64,000 nucleotides of DNA, taken from assembly GCA_014189435.1 (NCBI GenBank), contig CP050293.1, positions 6,887,001 to 6,951,000 on the forward strand, given 5' to 3'. A program made the translations under genes and the position numbers. Position 1 is the first letter of the stretch; every line of letters starts with the position of its first letter. Origin of the DNA: Mesorhizobium loti (GTDB lineage Bacteria > Pseudomonadota > Alphaproteobacteria > Rhizobiales > Rhizobiaceae). The notes under the pieces were generated by a model, which saw only the letters and a program-made list of their open reading frames with translations, made no database searches and was not told the origin of the DNA. This document shows positions 18,371-27,181 of this stretch, one piece after another.

Positions 18371-19447
18371 ATGACGTCAGTGCTACGCCGCCTTGCCCTT
18401 GCCGCCGCGTGCATGATCGGCGCCGGTGCGGTCTATGCTTTCGCTGAAGGCGGCGGCGATCTCGTCGTGTTCGACTGGTCGGGCTATGAAGATCCGCTGC
18501 TGCACCCCGCCTACACCGCCAAATACGGCGCCGAGCCAACCTTCGCTTTCTTCGGCGACGAGGACGAAGCCTTCGAGAAGATGCGGGCGGGCTTCAAGGC
18601 CGACATCGCCCACCCTTGCTCGCAAAGCGTGGTCAAGTGGCGCGAGGCCGGCATGCTGCAGCCGCTCGACACCTCCAGGATAGCAGGCTGGAAAGACCTC
18701 AATCCCGGCATCATGGCGATGAAGGATCTGGCTACCACAGCCGACGGCAAAGCCTGGTTCATGCCGTTCGACTGGGGCAACACCTCGCTGCTCTACCGCA
18801 CCGACAAAGTCACGGCTGAAGAGGCGCAATCGCTCAGGATTTTCGCCGATCCCAAGTTCAAGGGCCGCGTCACCATCGGCGACAACGTCGATGACGCCTA
18901 TGCGCTGGCGAGCCTGGTGATCGGCCTCAAGGACTGGACCAAGATGACCGACGCGCAGTTCCAGGAGGCGTCCGCCTTCCTGCGCGACGTGCACAAGAAC
19001 ATCCGCTTCTACTGGACCGACGACACCGACCTCAACCAGGCCTTTATCGGCAATGAGGTCGATCTCGTCTGGGGCTGGAACGAGACCTTTGTCACGCTCA
19101 AAGGCCAAGGCATGCCGATCGCCATGAACCGCGACACCAAGGAAGGGATTTCCACCTGGGTGTGCGGCTATGTGCTGATGAAGGACGCTCCCGGTAAGCT
19201 CGATGAAGCCTATGAATTCCTCAGCGCCGTCAATGCACCCGGCGTGTCGGACTACATGGTCAAGACCTTCGGCTATGGCCATGGCAATGGCGCCGGCATG
19301 GCCGCGCTCGACCACAAGGTGCTGGTCGAGCGCGGCTTCGACAATCTCGACAAGTTTCTCGACAAGACCTTGTTCCAGCAGCCGGTTGCGCCGGAACTCA
19401 AGCAGCGCATGGTCGCCGAATTCGAGAAGATCAAGGCCGGCTATTGA
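18371..19447 (+). CDS. Periplasmic binding protein of a spermidine/putrescine-type ABC transporter, copy 2
   Basis: 358 residues from the ATG at 18371, which is preceded by GGGGGAG at good spacing; the ATG at 18353 lies inside that region and is less likely. The signal peptide is residues 1-25 (MTSVLRRLALAAACMIGAG start). The mature chain is strongly similar to copy 1 along its full length, including FDWSGYEDP, FFGDEDEAFEKMRAGFKAD, HPCSQSVVKWREAG and STWVCGYVL. The two genes are a tandem duplication that has diverged, perhaps to bind different amines. Its stop codon overlaps the start of the amine oxidase. Confidence 0.87.
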   Translation: MTSVLRRLALAAACMIGAGAVYAFAEGGGDLVVFDWSGYEDPLLHPAYTAKYGAEPTFAFFGDEDEAFEKMRAGFKADIAHPCSQSVVKWREAGMLQPLDTSRIAGWKDLNPGIMAMKDLATTADGKAWFMPFDWGNTSLLYRTDKVTAEEAQSLRIFADPKFKGRVTIGDNVDDAYALASLVIGLKDWTKMTDAQFQEASAFLRDVHKNIRFYWTDDTDLNQAFIGNEVDLVWGWNETFVTLKGQGMPIAMNRDTKEGISTWVCGYVLMKDAPGKLDEAYEFLSAVNAPGVSDYMVKTFGYGHGNGAGMAALDHKVLVERGFDNLDKFLDKTLFQQPVAPELKQRMVAEFEKIKAGY

Positions 19448-20754
19448 CGGGCGAACCGGAAAGAACCGATGTCGTCATCGTTGGCGCCGGCTTCACCGGC
19501 CTGTCGGCAGCGCTTGAGCTGAAGGCAGCCGGCATCGACTTTTTGTTGCTCGAAGCGCGCGACCGAGTCGGCGGGCGGGTCGAGTCCATGGAGATTGGCG
19601 ACGGCGAGCGTATCGACAGCGGCGGTCAGTTCCTGTGCGAGGATATGCCGGCGCTGATGGCGTTGGTCGAGGAGCATGGCAAGACGCTGGTCGAGTCCTA
19701 TGTCGACGGCGAATTTATCGCCCAGCCGGCCATGTCTGCCCGGGAGGCGGAACGAACCTATGTCGGCTCGATGGCGATCCGCGATCGCATGAACGCGATC
19801 GCGCCCGATGATCCTGATATCGCCGGCTTGTCGGTCGCCGCCTGGCTCGATCGCCAGGACGATCCCGAGGACGCCAAGGCAGTCTTTCGCTCGATGATCG
19901 AAGGTCTGTGGTGCCAGGCACTGGAGAAGCTGCCGCTTTGGCACCTCATCGACAATGATCGCCGCATCACCAACGAGGTGTCGGAGCTGCAATATTTTCT
20001 CGCAGAGACGATGCATTCGCTGGCGGAGGATTTGGCTCAAGATCTGGGCGCCCGGGTGCGGCTTGGCGCGCATGTCACGCGCATCGAGCAAGGCGCAAAC
20101 GGCGTGTCCATCCATGCCGGCGCGGGTTGGATAGAGGCTCGTTGTCTGCTCGTCGCCGTGCCGCCGGTCATGGCGTCGAGGATCGACTATTCGCCGCCAC
20201 TGCCGGCGGCCCTGGAGAAAGCACTCGGCGTCTGGCGGAGCGGTACGGTGATCAAGGTGCTGGTGCGCTACCCCACCGCCTTCTGGCGAGCCAAGGGCTT
20301 GAGCGGCATGGTGATGTGGCGCGACCAGCCGGGTTTGTTTGCCTGCGACGCCAGCAAGGATGACGATCATCCGGCGCTGGTGGTTTTCATTGGCGGTCCA
20401 TCAGCCATCGAATGGCGTGGCTTTGGGCAGGAAGGCCTCCGCACCAGAATTGCGGCGCGTCTCGTTGCGGCACTCGGTCCAGAAGCTGCAGAATGGATCG
20501 GCTTTGCCGTCCGATACTGGTTCGACGACCAAGGCAGCGTTGGCGGCTACAGCGACCTCATCATCGACGTGGATGCGACCGACGCCGAGCATACCATCCT
20601 GGCCGGCGCGCCACCGGTGCATTTCGCCAGTTCGGAAGTGTCGCCGTCATTTCCAGGCTATGTCGAAGGCGCCATCGTTGCCGGTCGCATCGCCGCGCGC
20701 AAGATCATCGCGGGGCTTCAATCCGCCATCGCCACCAAAGCCTCGGGATCGTAG
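19444..20754 (+). CDS. Flavin monoamine oxidase family protein
   Basis: 436 residues from the TTG at 19444, whose bases overlap the TGA of the previous gene (TTGA), so translation is probably coupled. The dinucleotide-binding motif is VVIVGAGFTGLSAALELKAAG near residues 10-30, then LLEARDRVGGRVES near 35-48. The C-terminal ILAGAPPVHFASSEVSPSFPGYVEGAI is the FAD-covering block of the amine oxidase family. It should oxidise a primary or secondary amine to an imine/aldehyde with hydrogen peroxide release. It overlaps the end of the convergent ATPase gene by 37 bp. Confidence 0.84.
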   Translation: MTGEPERTDVVIVGAGFTGLSAALELKAAGIDFLLLEARDRVGGRVESMEIGDGERIDSGGQFLCEDMPALMALVEEHGKTLVESYVDGEFIAQPAMSAREAERTYVGSMAIRDRMNAIAPDDPDIAGLSVAAWLDRQDDPEDAKAVFRSMIEGLWCQALEKLPLWHLIDNDRRITNEVSELQYFLAETMHSLAEDLAQDLGARVRLGAHVTRIEQGANGVSIHAGAGWIEARCLLVAVPPVMASRIDYSPPLPAALEKALGVWRSGTVIKVLVRYPTAFWRAKGLSGMVMWRDQPGLFACDASKDDDHPALVVFIGGPSAIEWRGFGQEGLRTRIAARLVAALGPEAAEWIGFAVRYWFDDQGSVGGYSDLIIDVDATDAEHTILAGAPPVHFASSEVSPSFPGYVEGAIVAGRIAARKIIAGLQSAIATKASGS

Positions 20755-21815
20755 GCGAGGCGGATCGAGGTGCCGACCGGGATGTCGTCGGCGCCGAAAT
20801 CGTTGGTCTCCGTCACCGACAGCGGCTTTTCCAGGCCCGGTATCTCGACGATCAGATGGGTGATCTCGCCGAAATAGTGGCGTTCGACCACCTTGCCGGC
20901 GACCTCGAACTTGGCCGTCGCATTGTCCCACAGGACGCGCAGCCGCTCCGGCCTGATGCCGAGCGTCGCGCCGCCGCCATTGCGCACGAAAGCCTTGGGC
21001 TTGTCGGTCTTGATGCGGCCGAAGCCCAGTGTGTCGACGAGCAGCGACGCGCCATCCTCCTCGACGATCTGCGCCTTGACGAAGTTCATGCCGCCGAGGA
21101 AGTCGGCGACCTGGCGGGTGACCGGCCGCTGATAGATTTCCTTCGGCGAGGCGACCTGCGCGATCCTGCCGCCGAACATCACGGCGATGCGGTCGGACAT
21201 GGCGAGCGCCTCATATTGGTCATGGGTGACGAGCACGAAGGTGATGCCGACCGCCTGCTGCAGGCGGCGCAGTTCGACCTGCATCTGCTCACGCAGCTTC
21301 TTGTCCAGCGCCGACAGCGGTTCGTCGAGCAGCAGCACCTTGGGCCGCATCACCAGTGCGCGTGCCAGCGCCACGCGCTGCCGTTGGCCGCCGGAAAGTT
21401 CTGTCGCCAGGCGCTTGCCGAGGCCGGTCAGCGACACCTGCGCCAGCGCCTCCTCGACACGGCGCTTTTCCTCGCCGCCCTGCAGCTTCAGCCGCTTCAG
21501 CCCATAGGCGACGTTTTGTTCGACATTGAGGTGCGGGAAGATCGCATAGCTCTGGAAGACCATGTTGGTCGGCCGGCGGTTGGCGGGGATGCCCTCCATC
21601 GGCTGACCGCCGACGGAGATCGAACCACTGGTCGGATTGTCGAAGCCGGCGATCATGCGCAACAGCGTGGTCTTGCCGCAACCGGATGGGCCGAGCAACG
21701 AGAAGAACTCGCCTTCCCGGATGGTCAGCGAGGCGTCATCGAGCGCTTTGAACGCCCCATAGCTGCGGGTAACGTTCTTGATCTCGATCATGGATCGTTG
21801 CTGCTGCTCAGGCAT
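20718..21815 (-). CDS. ABC transporter ATP-binding protein, PotA-like
   Basis: 365 residues. Walker A is GPSGCGKTT near residue 38-46, the ABC signature is LSGGQRQRVALARAL near 138, Walker B is VLLLDEPLSALD near 158 and the switch His is in LVTHDQYEA. A C-terminal TOBE-type domain (about 280-360) with GIRPERLRV and VERHYFGEITHLIVEIPG marks the PotA/CysA class of importers. The start overlaps the end of the inner-membrane permease gene by 8 bp. It is the last gene of the leftward transport operon, which is probably controlled by the operator at 23718. Confidence 0.92.
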   Translation of the reverse strand: MPEQQQRSMIEIKNVTRSYGAFKALDDASLTIREGEFFSLLGPSGCGKTTLLRMIAGFDNPTSGSISVGGQPMEGIPANRRPTNMVFQSYAIFPHLNVEQNVAYGLKRLKLQGGEEKRRVEEALAQVSLTGLGKRLATELSGGQRQRVALARALVMRPKVLLLDEPLSALDKKLREQMQVELRRLQQAVGITFVLVTHDQYEALAMSDRIAVMFGGRIAQVASPKEIYQRPVTRQVADFLGGMNFVKAQIVEEDGASLLVDTLGFGRIKTDKPKAFVRNGGGATLGIRPERLRVLWDNATAKFEVAGKVVERHYFGEITHLIVEIPGLEKPLSVTETNDFGADDIPVGTSIRLAYDPEALVAMAD

Positions 21816-22632
21816 AGAGGCCTCCCTCGTTCTGGGTGCGTCTGGCGGCGCGGCGACGCAGGATTTCAGCGACGGTCATCAACAGGAAGGAGGCAACCAG
21901 AAGCAGCGTGCCCAGCGCCAGCACGCCCGGCAGCTTGGCCGCGAAGCGCAGCTGGCCCCAGATGTAGATCGGCAGGGTTGCCTCGGTGCCGGTCAGGAAG
22001 AAGGCGATGATGAACTCGTCGAGCGAGATGGTGAAGCAGACCAGCAGGCTGGAGATGATGGCCGGCGCCACCATCGGCAGCGTCACCCGCCGGAAGGTGC
22101 CGAAAGCACTTTCGCCGAGGTCGGCGGAGGCCTCTTCCAGGCTGCGGTCGAAGCCTTCGAAACCCGAGGTCAGCACCGTCATCGAATAGGGAATGCAGAC
22201 CAGCACGTGGCCGAGCACGACGGTGAACAGCGACAGGCTGAGGCCAAGCTGCAGCATCACCAGCAGCATGGAGATGGCGACGATCACTTCCGGCAGCACC
22301 AGCGGCGCCATGATCAGGCCGTGAATGGTGCTTCGGCCGGGGTAGCGATAGCGGGTGATCGAGCGCGCGGCGAGGATGCCAAGCAGGGTGGACAGGACGG
22401 CGGCCGACACGCCGACGATCAGGCTGTTCCAGGCGGCGTCGAGCAAAGCCGGCGTGCGCGGCAGGTCCTCATACCAATGCAAGGTGAAGCCTGTGAGCGG
22501 AAATTTCGGTGTCGCTGCCGTGTTGACCGAGAAGATCGGCAGGAAGATCACTGGCAGATAGAGGAACGCGACGTAGAGAAACGCATAGGTCGCCAGCCAG
22601 CCGCCGGACAGGAAACGCCGCACCGCAATCAT
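21808..22632 (-). CDS. ABC transporter permease, PotC-like
   Basis: 274 residues with about six hydrophobic segments, beginning LATYAFLYVAFLYLPVIFLPI. The inner-membrane permease signature EASADLGESAFGTFRRVTLPMVAPAIISS (about residues 170-198) contains the EAA loop that contacts the ATPase. Its start overlaps the stop of the upstream permease by 4 bp. With its partner it forms the membrane channel of a polyamine-type importer fed by the two binding proteins at 17173-19447. Confidence 0.91.
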   Translation of the reverse strand: MIAVRRFLSGGWLATYAFLYVAFLYLPVIFLPIFSVNTAATPKFPLTGFTLHWYEDLPRTPALLDAAWNSLIVGVSAAVLSTLLGILAARSITRYRYPGRSTIHGLIMAPLVLPEVIVAISMLLVMLQLGLSLSLFTVVLGHVLVCIPYSMTVLTSGFEGFDRSLEEASADLGESAFGTFRRVTLPMVAPAIISSLLVCFTISLDEFIIAFFLTGTEATLPIYIWGQLRFAAKLPGVLALGTLLLVASFLLMTVAEILRRRAARRTQNEGGLYA

Positions 22633-23546
22633 CGCGCCAGCCTCTGGACGGCGCGGATGATCAACACTGTGGCGCCTGCCATCAGCGTCACGATCAGCAT
22701 GGTGGTGACGGAAAGGGCGGCGCCCAGCGGCCAGTTGGAGGCCTTGCCGAACTGCGCCTGGATGGCGTTGGCGATCATGACGCCGTCCTTGCCCCCGACC
22801 AGCTTCGGTGTGACGTAGTCGCCGACGGTCGGGATCATCACGATCAGCGCCGCCGAGATGACGCCCGGCGCCGACAACGGCAAGGTCACGCGCAGGAACG
22901 AGCGCAGCGGACCGTCGCCGAGATCGGTGGCCGCCTCGACCAGCGTGCGGTCGACTTTTTCCAGCGAGACGAAGATCGGCAGGATGGCGAAGGCCGCCCA
23001 GGCATGGGTAAGCGTGATGATGACGGCGCTCGAATTGTAGAGCAGCGCGGTCGACGGCTCATCGATGATGCCGAGGCCCATCAGGCCGGAATTCAGCACG
23101 CCGTTATAGCCGAGGATGACCTTCCACGACATCACCCGCAGCAGGTAGCTGGTCCAGAACGGGATGGTGATGAGGAACAGCCACAGGCTCTTGTGGCGGC
23201 CGCCGTGGAAGGAAATGAAATAGGCAATCGGATAGGCCAGAAGCACGGTGAGCAGGCTGACCGTCAGCGAAATGTAGAGCGAGCGCCACAGGAGATCACG
23301 GTAGATCGGCTCGGTCAGCGCGACGCGGTAGTTTTCAAGCGTGAAGGTGCGGTCGATGGTCAAATAGTGCTGCGTCCAGAAGGAATGCGCGATGACCACC
23401 AGGATCGGCAGCACCAGAAGGATGAGCGCGTAGATGAAGGTCGGGCTGATCAGGGCAAGGCCCTGTACGGGTTCGGACTGCAGAAGGGCATTTCGTCTGG
23501 CCCGCGTCATGCGCAACGGGGACGACCCTTCGGCAGCCGCCGTCAT
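22629..23546 (-). CDS. ABC transporter permease, PotB-like
   Basis: 305 residues from the ATG at 23546, which has CCGGAG eight bases upstream; the frame is open to 23696 but that extension is charged and atypical. There are six hydrophobic segments, beginning ALISPTFIYALILLVLPILV. The EAA loop is in VEAATDLGDGPLRSFLRVTLPLSAPGVISAA (about 208-238). It is the first gene of the potBCA-type operon, with a TetR-type palindrome 172 bp upstream at 23718-23733, shared with the divergent aminotransferase. Confidence 0.9.
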   Translation of the reverse strand: MTAAAEGSSPLRMTRARRNALLQSEPVQGLALISPTFIYALILLVLPILVVIAHSFWTQHYLTIDRTFTLENYRVALTEPIYRDLLWRSLYISLTVSLLTVLLAYPIAYFISFHGGRHKSLWLFLITIPFWTSYLLRVMSWKVILGYNGVLNSGLMGLGIIDEPSTALLYNSSAVIITLTHAWAAFAILPIFVSLEKVDRTLVEAATDLGDGPLRSFLRVTLPLSAPGVISAALIVMIPTVGDYVTPKLVGGKDGVMIANAIQAQFGKASNWPLGAALSVTTMLIVTLMAGATVLIIRAVQRLAR

Positions 23547-23717
23547 TGCCAGGCTCCGGAGGGCAGGGCTCCGGGTGTGATCTCGGTTGCTGGCCTGGAC
23601 TGTCCCGCCATGCGGCATCCCATTGTGCTGGCGCCGGCTGCCTGTTCCCCTTGCCGGCTTTCTTTCATCATGCGCGCATCCTTGGATTGAAATCAAGCGT
23701 TAATTCTGCAATATTGA

Positions 23718-23733
23718 TTGAACGGACATTCAA
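23718..23733. promoter_or_regulatory. Predicted operator of the local TetR regulator (site 2)
   Basis: TTGAACGGACATTCAA is the same TTGAA-N6-TTCAA palindrome as the sites at 15528 and 26702. It sits between the leftward transporter operon (start 23546) and the rightward aminotransferase gene (start 23816/23819). Both arms match perfectly. Confidence 0.72.
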
Positions 23734-23815
23734 AATGAAGTGAAGAAAGCCTCTGTTTCCAATGCTTGGCATCTCACTTCATGTCCGATGAAAATTTGTG
23801 AAGCAATGTGAGGCG

Positions 23816-25240
23816 ATGATGGCTGCGGCAAGAGACCTGAAGGCGACCGAGATGGCCGGCGCGGAGCCCGGCGACGATGCGGTCGAGCTGGCCAAGCGCC
23901 ATCTTATCCAGCCCTGGCCGTTCGCCGGTTCGGTCGGCAATGAAGCGCGCGCCCTGATCGGCGAAGGCGACGGCATCTACATCACCGACAGCACCGGCAA
24001 ACGGCTGATCGACGGGCCGGCCGGCATGTGGTGCGTCAATGTCGGCCACCGCCGCGAGGAGCTCGCCAAGGTGATGTACGACCAGGCGATGGCGCTGTCC
24101 TACAACACGCCGTGGTACACGATGAACGCGCCGTCGGCGGAACTCGCCATGCGCATCGCCGGCCACGCGCCGGGCGATCTCAGCCATGTCTTCTATACCA
24201 CCGGCGGCTCTTCGGCCGTCGAGACGGCGCTGCGCTTCATGCAGTTCTATAACAATGTGCGCGGCCGGCCGGAAAAGAAGCTGATCCTGAGCCGCGGCGG
24301 CGCCTATCACGGCTCGACCTACCTGTCGGCCTCGCTCAACGGCCGCCCACGCGACCGCGACTGGATGGACGGCGTCGACGAGCTGGTGATCAAGCTGTCG
24401 TCGCCCGATCCGTTTCGGCGCCCGCACGGCATGAGCCTTGCCGCCTTCACCGATTTCCTCGTCGATCAGTTCCGCGACACGGTCGCTCGTGTCGGCGCCG
24501 ACAAGATCGGTGCATTCGTCGGCGAACCGGTGCAGGCATCAGGTGGCGTCGTCGTGCCGCCCGATGGCTACCTCAAGCGTATCCGCGAGATCTGCCGCGA
24601 CAACGACATCCTCTATGTGTCCGACGAGGTGGTGACGGCATTCGGCCGACTTGGCCATGTCTTCGCCTCCGGCGACGTGTTCGGCATCGATCCGGATATG
24701 ATCACCTTCGCCAAGGGCGTCACCTCGGGCTATTTCCCGCTCGGCGGCGTCATCATCTCGGAACGGCTGCTGGAAGAGCTGCGCCGGTCGAACCATCCCG
24801 ACGCGATGTTCGGCCATGGCCTGACCTACACCAGCCATCCCGTCGGCTGCGCCGTGGCGTTGAAAAACCTCGACCTGCTGGAAGAGGGCGTGCTTGCCCA
24901 CACGCAGGCGGTCGCGCCCTATTTCCAGGCGCAACTGAAGACGCTGGAAGAATTGCCGCTCGTCGGCGAGGTACGCGGGATGGGGTTGATGGGCTGCGTC
25001 GAATGCGTCGCGGACCGCGAAAGCAAGGATCCGCTGCAGCTCGACAAGGATGTCGGCAAGCGCATCGACGCCCATTGCCACGAGCTCGGCCTCCTGGTCC
25101 GGCCGCTGATCAACATGTGCGTTATGTCACCGCCACTGATCATCACGCGCGAGCAGATCGACGACATGGTCGGCATTCTGCGCGAAGGTATTTCAAGGAC
25201 GATGGATGATTTGCGGAAAGAAGGGGTGTGGCGGGGGTGA
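23816..25240 (+). CDS. Class III PLP-dependent aminotransferase
   Basis: 474 residues from the ATG at 23816; GAGG at 23810 favours the second ATG at 23819, and a GTG at 23798 is a less likely start. The omega-aminotransferase fold is marked by GPAGMWCVNVGHRREELAK, YTTGGSSAVETALRF, SRGGAYHGSTYLSASL, the Asp of LYVSDEVVTAFGRLG, and the PLP lysine in ITFAKGVTSGYFPLGG. Such enzymes transfer an amino group from polyamines, beta-alanine or similar omega-amines to pyruvate or oxoglutarate. It is divergent from the transporter operon and shares its operator, so uptake and transamination appear co-induced. Confidence 0.88.
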   Translation: MMAAARDLKATEMAGAEPGDDAVELAKRHLIQPWPFAGSVGNEARALIGEGDGIYITDSTGKRLIDGPAGMWCVNVGHRREELAKVMYDQAMALSYNTPWYTMNAPSAELAMRIAGHAPGDLSHVFYTTGGSSAVETALRFMQFYNNVRGRPEKKLILSRGGAYHGSTYLSASLNGRPRDRDWMDGVDELVIKLSSPDPFRRPHGMSLAAFTDFLVDQFRDTVARVGADKIGAFVGEPVQASGGVVVPPDGYLKRIREICRDNDILYVSDEVVTAFGRLGHVFASGDVFGIDPDMITFAKGVTSGYFPLGGVIISERLLEELRRSNHPDAMFGHGLTYTSHPVGCAVALKNLDLLEEGVLAHTQAVAPYFQAQLKTLEELPLVGEVRGMGLMGCVECVADRESKDPLQLDKDVGKRIDAHCHELGLLVRPLINMCVMSPPLIITREQIDDMVGILREGISRTMDDLRKEGVWRG

Positions 25241-25242
25241 TT

Positions 25243-25432
25243 TTCTCCCTTCTCCCCGTTTCACGGGGAGAAGGTGCCGGCAGGCGGATGAGGGGCGGCG
25301 CCAGCAGCGGTGAATTGTCCGCATCCAATGCAAATTCGAAGCTATCGTCTGTTTGACGCGATTACCTCACAAGCCCGGCGCCGCCCCTCACCTGCCTGCC
25401 GGCATCCTCTCCCCGTAGAACGGGGAGAGGGG
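25243..25432. repeat. RIME-type rhizobial intergenic repeat, two inverted units
   Basis: The first unit (25243-25303) has an internal hairpin CTTCTCCCCGTTTCACGGGG followed by GCCGGCAGGCGGATGAGGGG. The second unit (25376-25432) is the near inverse, with GCCCCTCACCTGCCTGCCGGC and a hairpin CTCTCCCCGTAGAACGGGGA. This matches the known rhizobial RIME layout of GC-rich palindromes around ATGAGGGG. It separates two convergent genes, where its hairpins may act as bidirectional transcription stops. Confidence 0.82.
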
Positions 25433-25479
25433 CGCTCTCATCGGCGGCTTCGCCAATCACCTGCGCTGCAGACAGAGCG

Positions 25480-26682
25480 CTACGACCGCGACCTCAGCGC
25501 GTCGTTCAAATTCCACATGTCCTTCTCCTCAGGCGCGGTCTCCAGACCCAGTACCGGCAGCATCTTGCGCAGATGGTCGTGGTGGGTGCGCACGCCATAT
25601 TCGAGGTCGGAGAGATAAAAGCCCTCGAAGGCTTCGGACAGCATGGATTCGTTCGACCACACCGAGAGCTGCACATCTTCCGACATGGTGTCGCGGTCGA
25701 TACGGAAGGAGAGGTAGCGGGCGGCGGCTTGCTCGCGGCTTTCGTCGCGGTAGCGGTAGATGGCGCCGCGCAGCAGCGTCTCACCCGTCGACAGTGGAAA
25801 CTCCTGATAGAACTGCACCGATTCCGGCATCACCGAAATGACCGCATTGGGGAAGATGCCGTAATAGACCCAGGCCTTCTTCAGATAGTCGGGCAGATGC
25901 TGTGGCTCGGGCGCGATCTTGACGTAGTTCTTGACGCTCCAGCGCCGGCCGGCATGCGGGTTGTAGGTGGCGAATGAGCGCGATACGCCGTTGATGAAGG
26001 GCTCGTCGAAATAGGTCGCGCCATAAAGATCCTGCAAGGCGGGATGCGCCATGGCGACGTGATAGCCCTCATTGTCGACATCGCGCACCGACTTCCAGTT
26101 GACCGGGGTCTTCTGGTTCCAGATGCCCCAGGAGGGCACCATGTCGGCGGCGTTGTAATGCGCGAATTCGGGCTCGATCGGCTTCATCAGTTCGGCGACC
26201 GAGGGCTGAGGCCCGCCATTGCGGAAGCGGATGAAGATGAAACCCATCCAGACTTCCAGATCGAGCGGCATCAGGCCGAAATCGGTCTTGTCGAGATCGG
26301 GGAAGGAGCGCGGGCGCGCGGCACCGCGCAGCGTGCCGTCGAGATTGTAGACCCAGCCATGGAACGGGCACACCAGCGCGTTCTTGCAATTGCCCTGGCT
26401 GTCGGCGACGACGCGGCTGCCGCGGTGGCGGCACATATTGTTGAAACCGCGCACCACGCCATCCTTGCCGCGCACGATCAAGGCGCGTTCGCCGACGACG
26501 TCCATGGTCAGATAGTCGCCGGCGTCAGGGACGTCCGAGACATGCCCGACGATCTGCCAGTGGTTGCGGAAGACGTGCTCCTTCTCGAGTTCGAGAAGGG
26601 CATCGGAATGGTAGCTCCAGCCCGGTAGTCCCCGCCGGTCCCAATCGTTGGGGATCGCCACGTCACGGAGGTGCGGGTTCAT
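25480..26682 (-). CDS. Rieske non-heme iron oxygenase, alpha subunit (GbcA-like)
   Basis: 400 residues. The Rieske [2Fe-2S] ligands are C84 and H86 in CRHRGS and C105 and H108 in CPFHGW. The mononuclear iron site is in RDVDNEGYHVAMAHP (about residues 208-222). The C-terminal domain, with EFPLSTGETLLRGAIYRYRDE and WNLNDALRSR, resembles the glycine-betaine/stachydrine/carnitine-type demethylating monooxygenases. A reductase subunit is not in the window and would have to come from elsewhere. A TetR-type palindrome lies 20 bp upstream of the start codon, inside the likely promoter. N-demethylation of the imported amine is the likely role. Confidence 0.86.
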   Translation of the reverse strand: MNPHLRDVAIPNDWDRRGLPGWSYHSDALLELEKEHVFRNHWQIVGHVSDVPDAGDYLTMDVVGERALIVRGKDGVVRGFNNMCRHRGSRVVADSQGNCKNALVCPFHGWVYNLDGTLRGAARPRSFPDLDKTDFGLMPLDLEVWMGFIFIRFRNGGPQPSVAELMKPIEPEFAHYNAADMVPSWGIWNQKTPVNWKSVRDVDNEGYHVAMAHPALQDLYGATYFDEPFINGVSRSFATYNPHAGRRWSVKNYVKIAPEPQHLPDYLKKAWVYYGIFPNAVISVMPESVQFYQEFPLSTGETLLRGAIYRYRDESREQAAARYLSFRIDRDTMSEDVQLSVWSNESMLSEAFEGFYLSDLEYGVRTHHDHLRKMLPVLGLETAPEEKDMWNLNDALRSRS

Positions 26683-26701
26683 AAAACGTCTCTTCTTTTT
26701 A

Positions 26702-26717
26702 TTGAATACTCATTCAA
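26702..26717. promoter_or_regulatory. Predicted operator of the local TetR regulator (site 3)
   Basis: TTGAATACTCATTCAA has perfect five-base arms (six with the flanking A and T) around N6, the same form as the sites at 15528 and 23718. It lies 20 bp upstream of the start codon of the Rieske oxygenase gene, where a bound repressor would block transcription. Confidence 0.72.
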
Positions 26718-26718
26718 T

Positions 26719-27181
26719 AAAATCATATTTTTCATTGAAATGCAATGGCTTGTGAAAATTCGACAGTTTCTGTGGCGGAATCCTCATGCCGTCCGGGGTC
26801 AAAATCCACATGGCTGTCGACCGGGAAAATCCCGGAGAATCCAGATGTTAGTCGGGGTTTCAGGGACGCTGTCCCGGCCCTGCTTTGTGCAGCGAACGGA
26901 GCGCGGCACAAAGCACCTCGGCCGATGACAAAATGGCCTCGCCATCCTCCGTCCGGTTCGCTGATCCATGGGCATATTGCGAACGGAGCAGTCGGCTGGA
27001 ATCGGGCCGAAGATCGCCTTTCTGCACGAGGAGCGCGTCCGCGTGCCCGATTTTGCCCGTTTCTGCCCGAAATGCTGTTTCAAACTCGTTACATTGGCAG
27101 TCTTGCAGCACCGTTGCCTTGTTACAAAGCGCGGCTAAGTTCGTTTCATCACCAAAAAGAAACTTAGCGAAGGGGAAGGCA
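26719..27181. other. Intergenic stretch without a recognisable gene
   Basis: About 460 bp between the Rieske oxygenase promoter and the secreted-protein gene. It contains a GCTTTGTGC/GCACAAAGC inverted repeat (26882-26890 and 26906-26914) and an imperfect CTAAGTT.../...AACTTAG repeat (27135-27177) just before the next start codon. GGGGAAGG before 27182 is the ribosome-binding site of that gene. No open frame here has convincing protein character. Confidence 0.5.
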
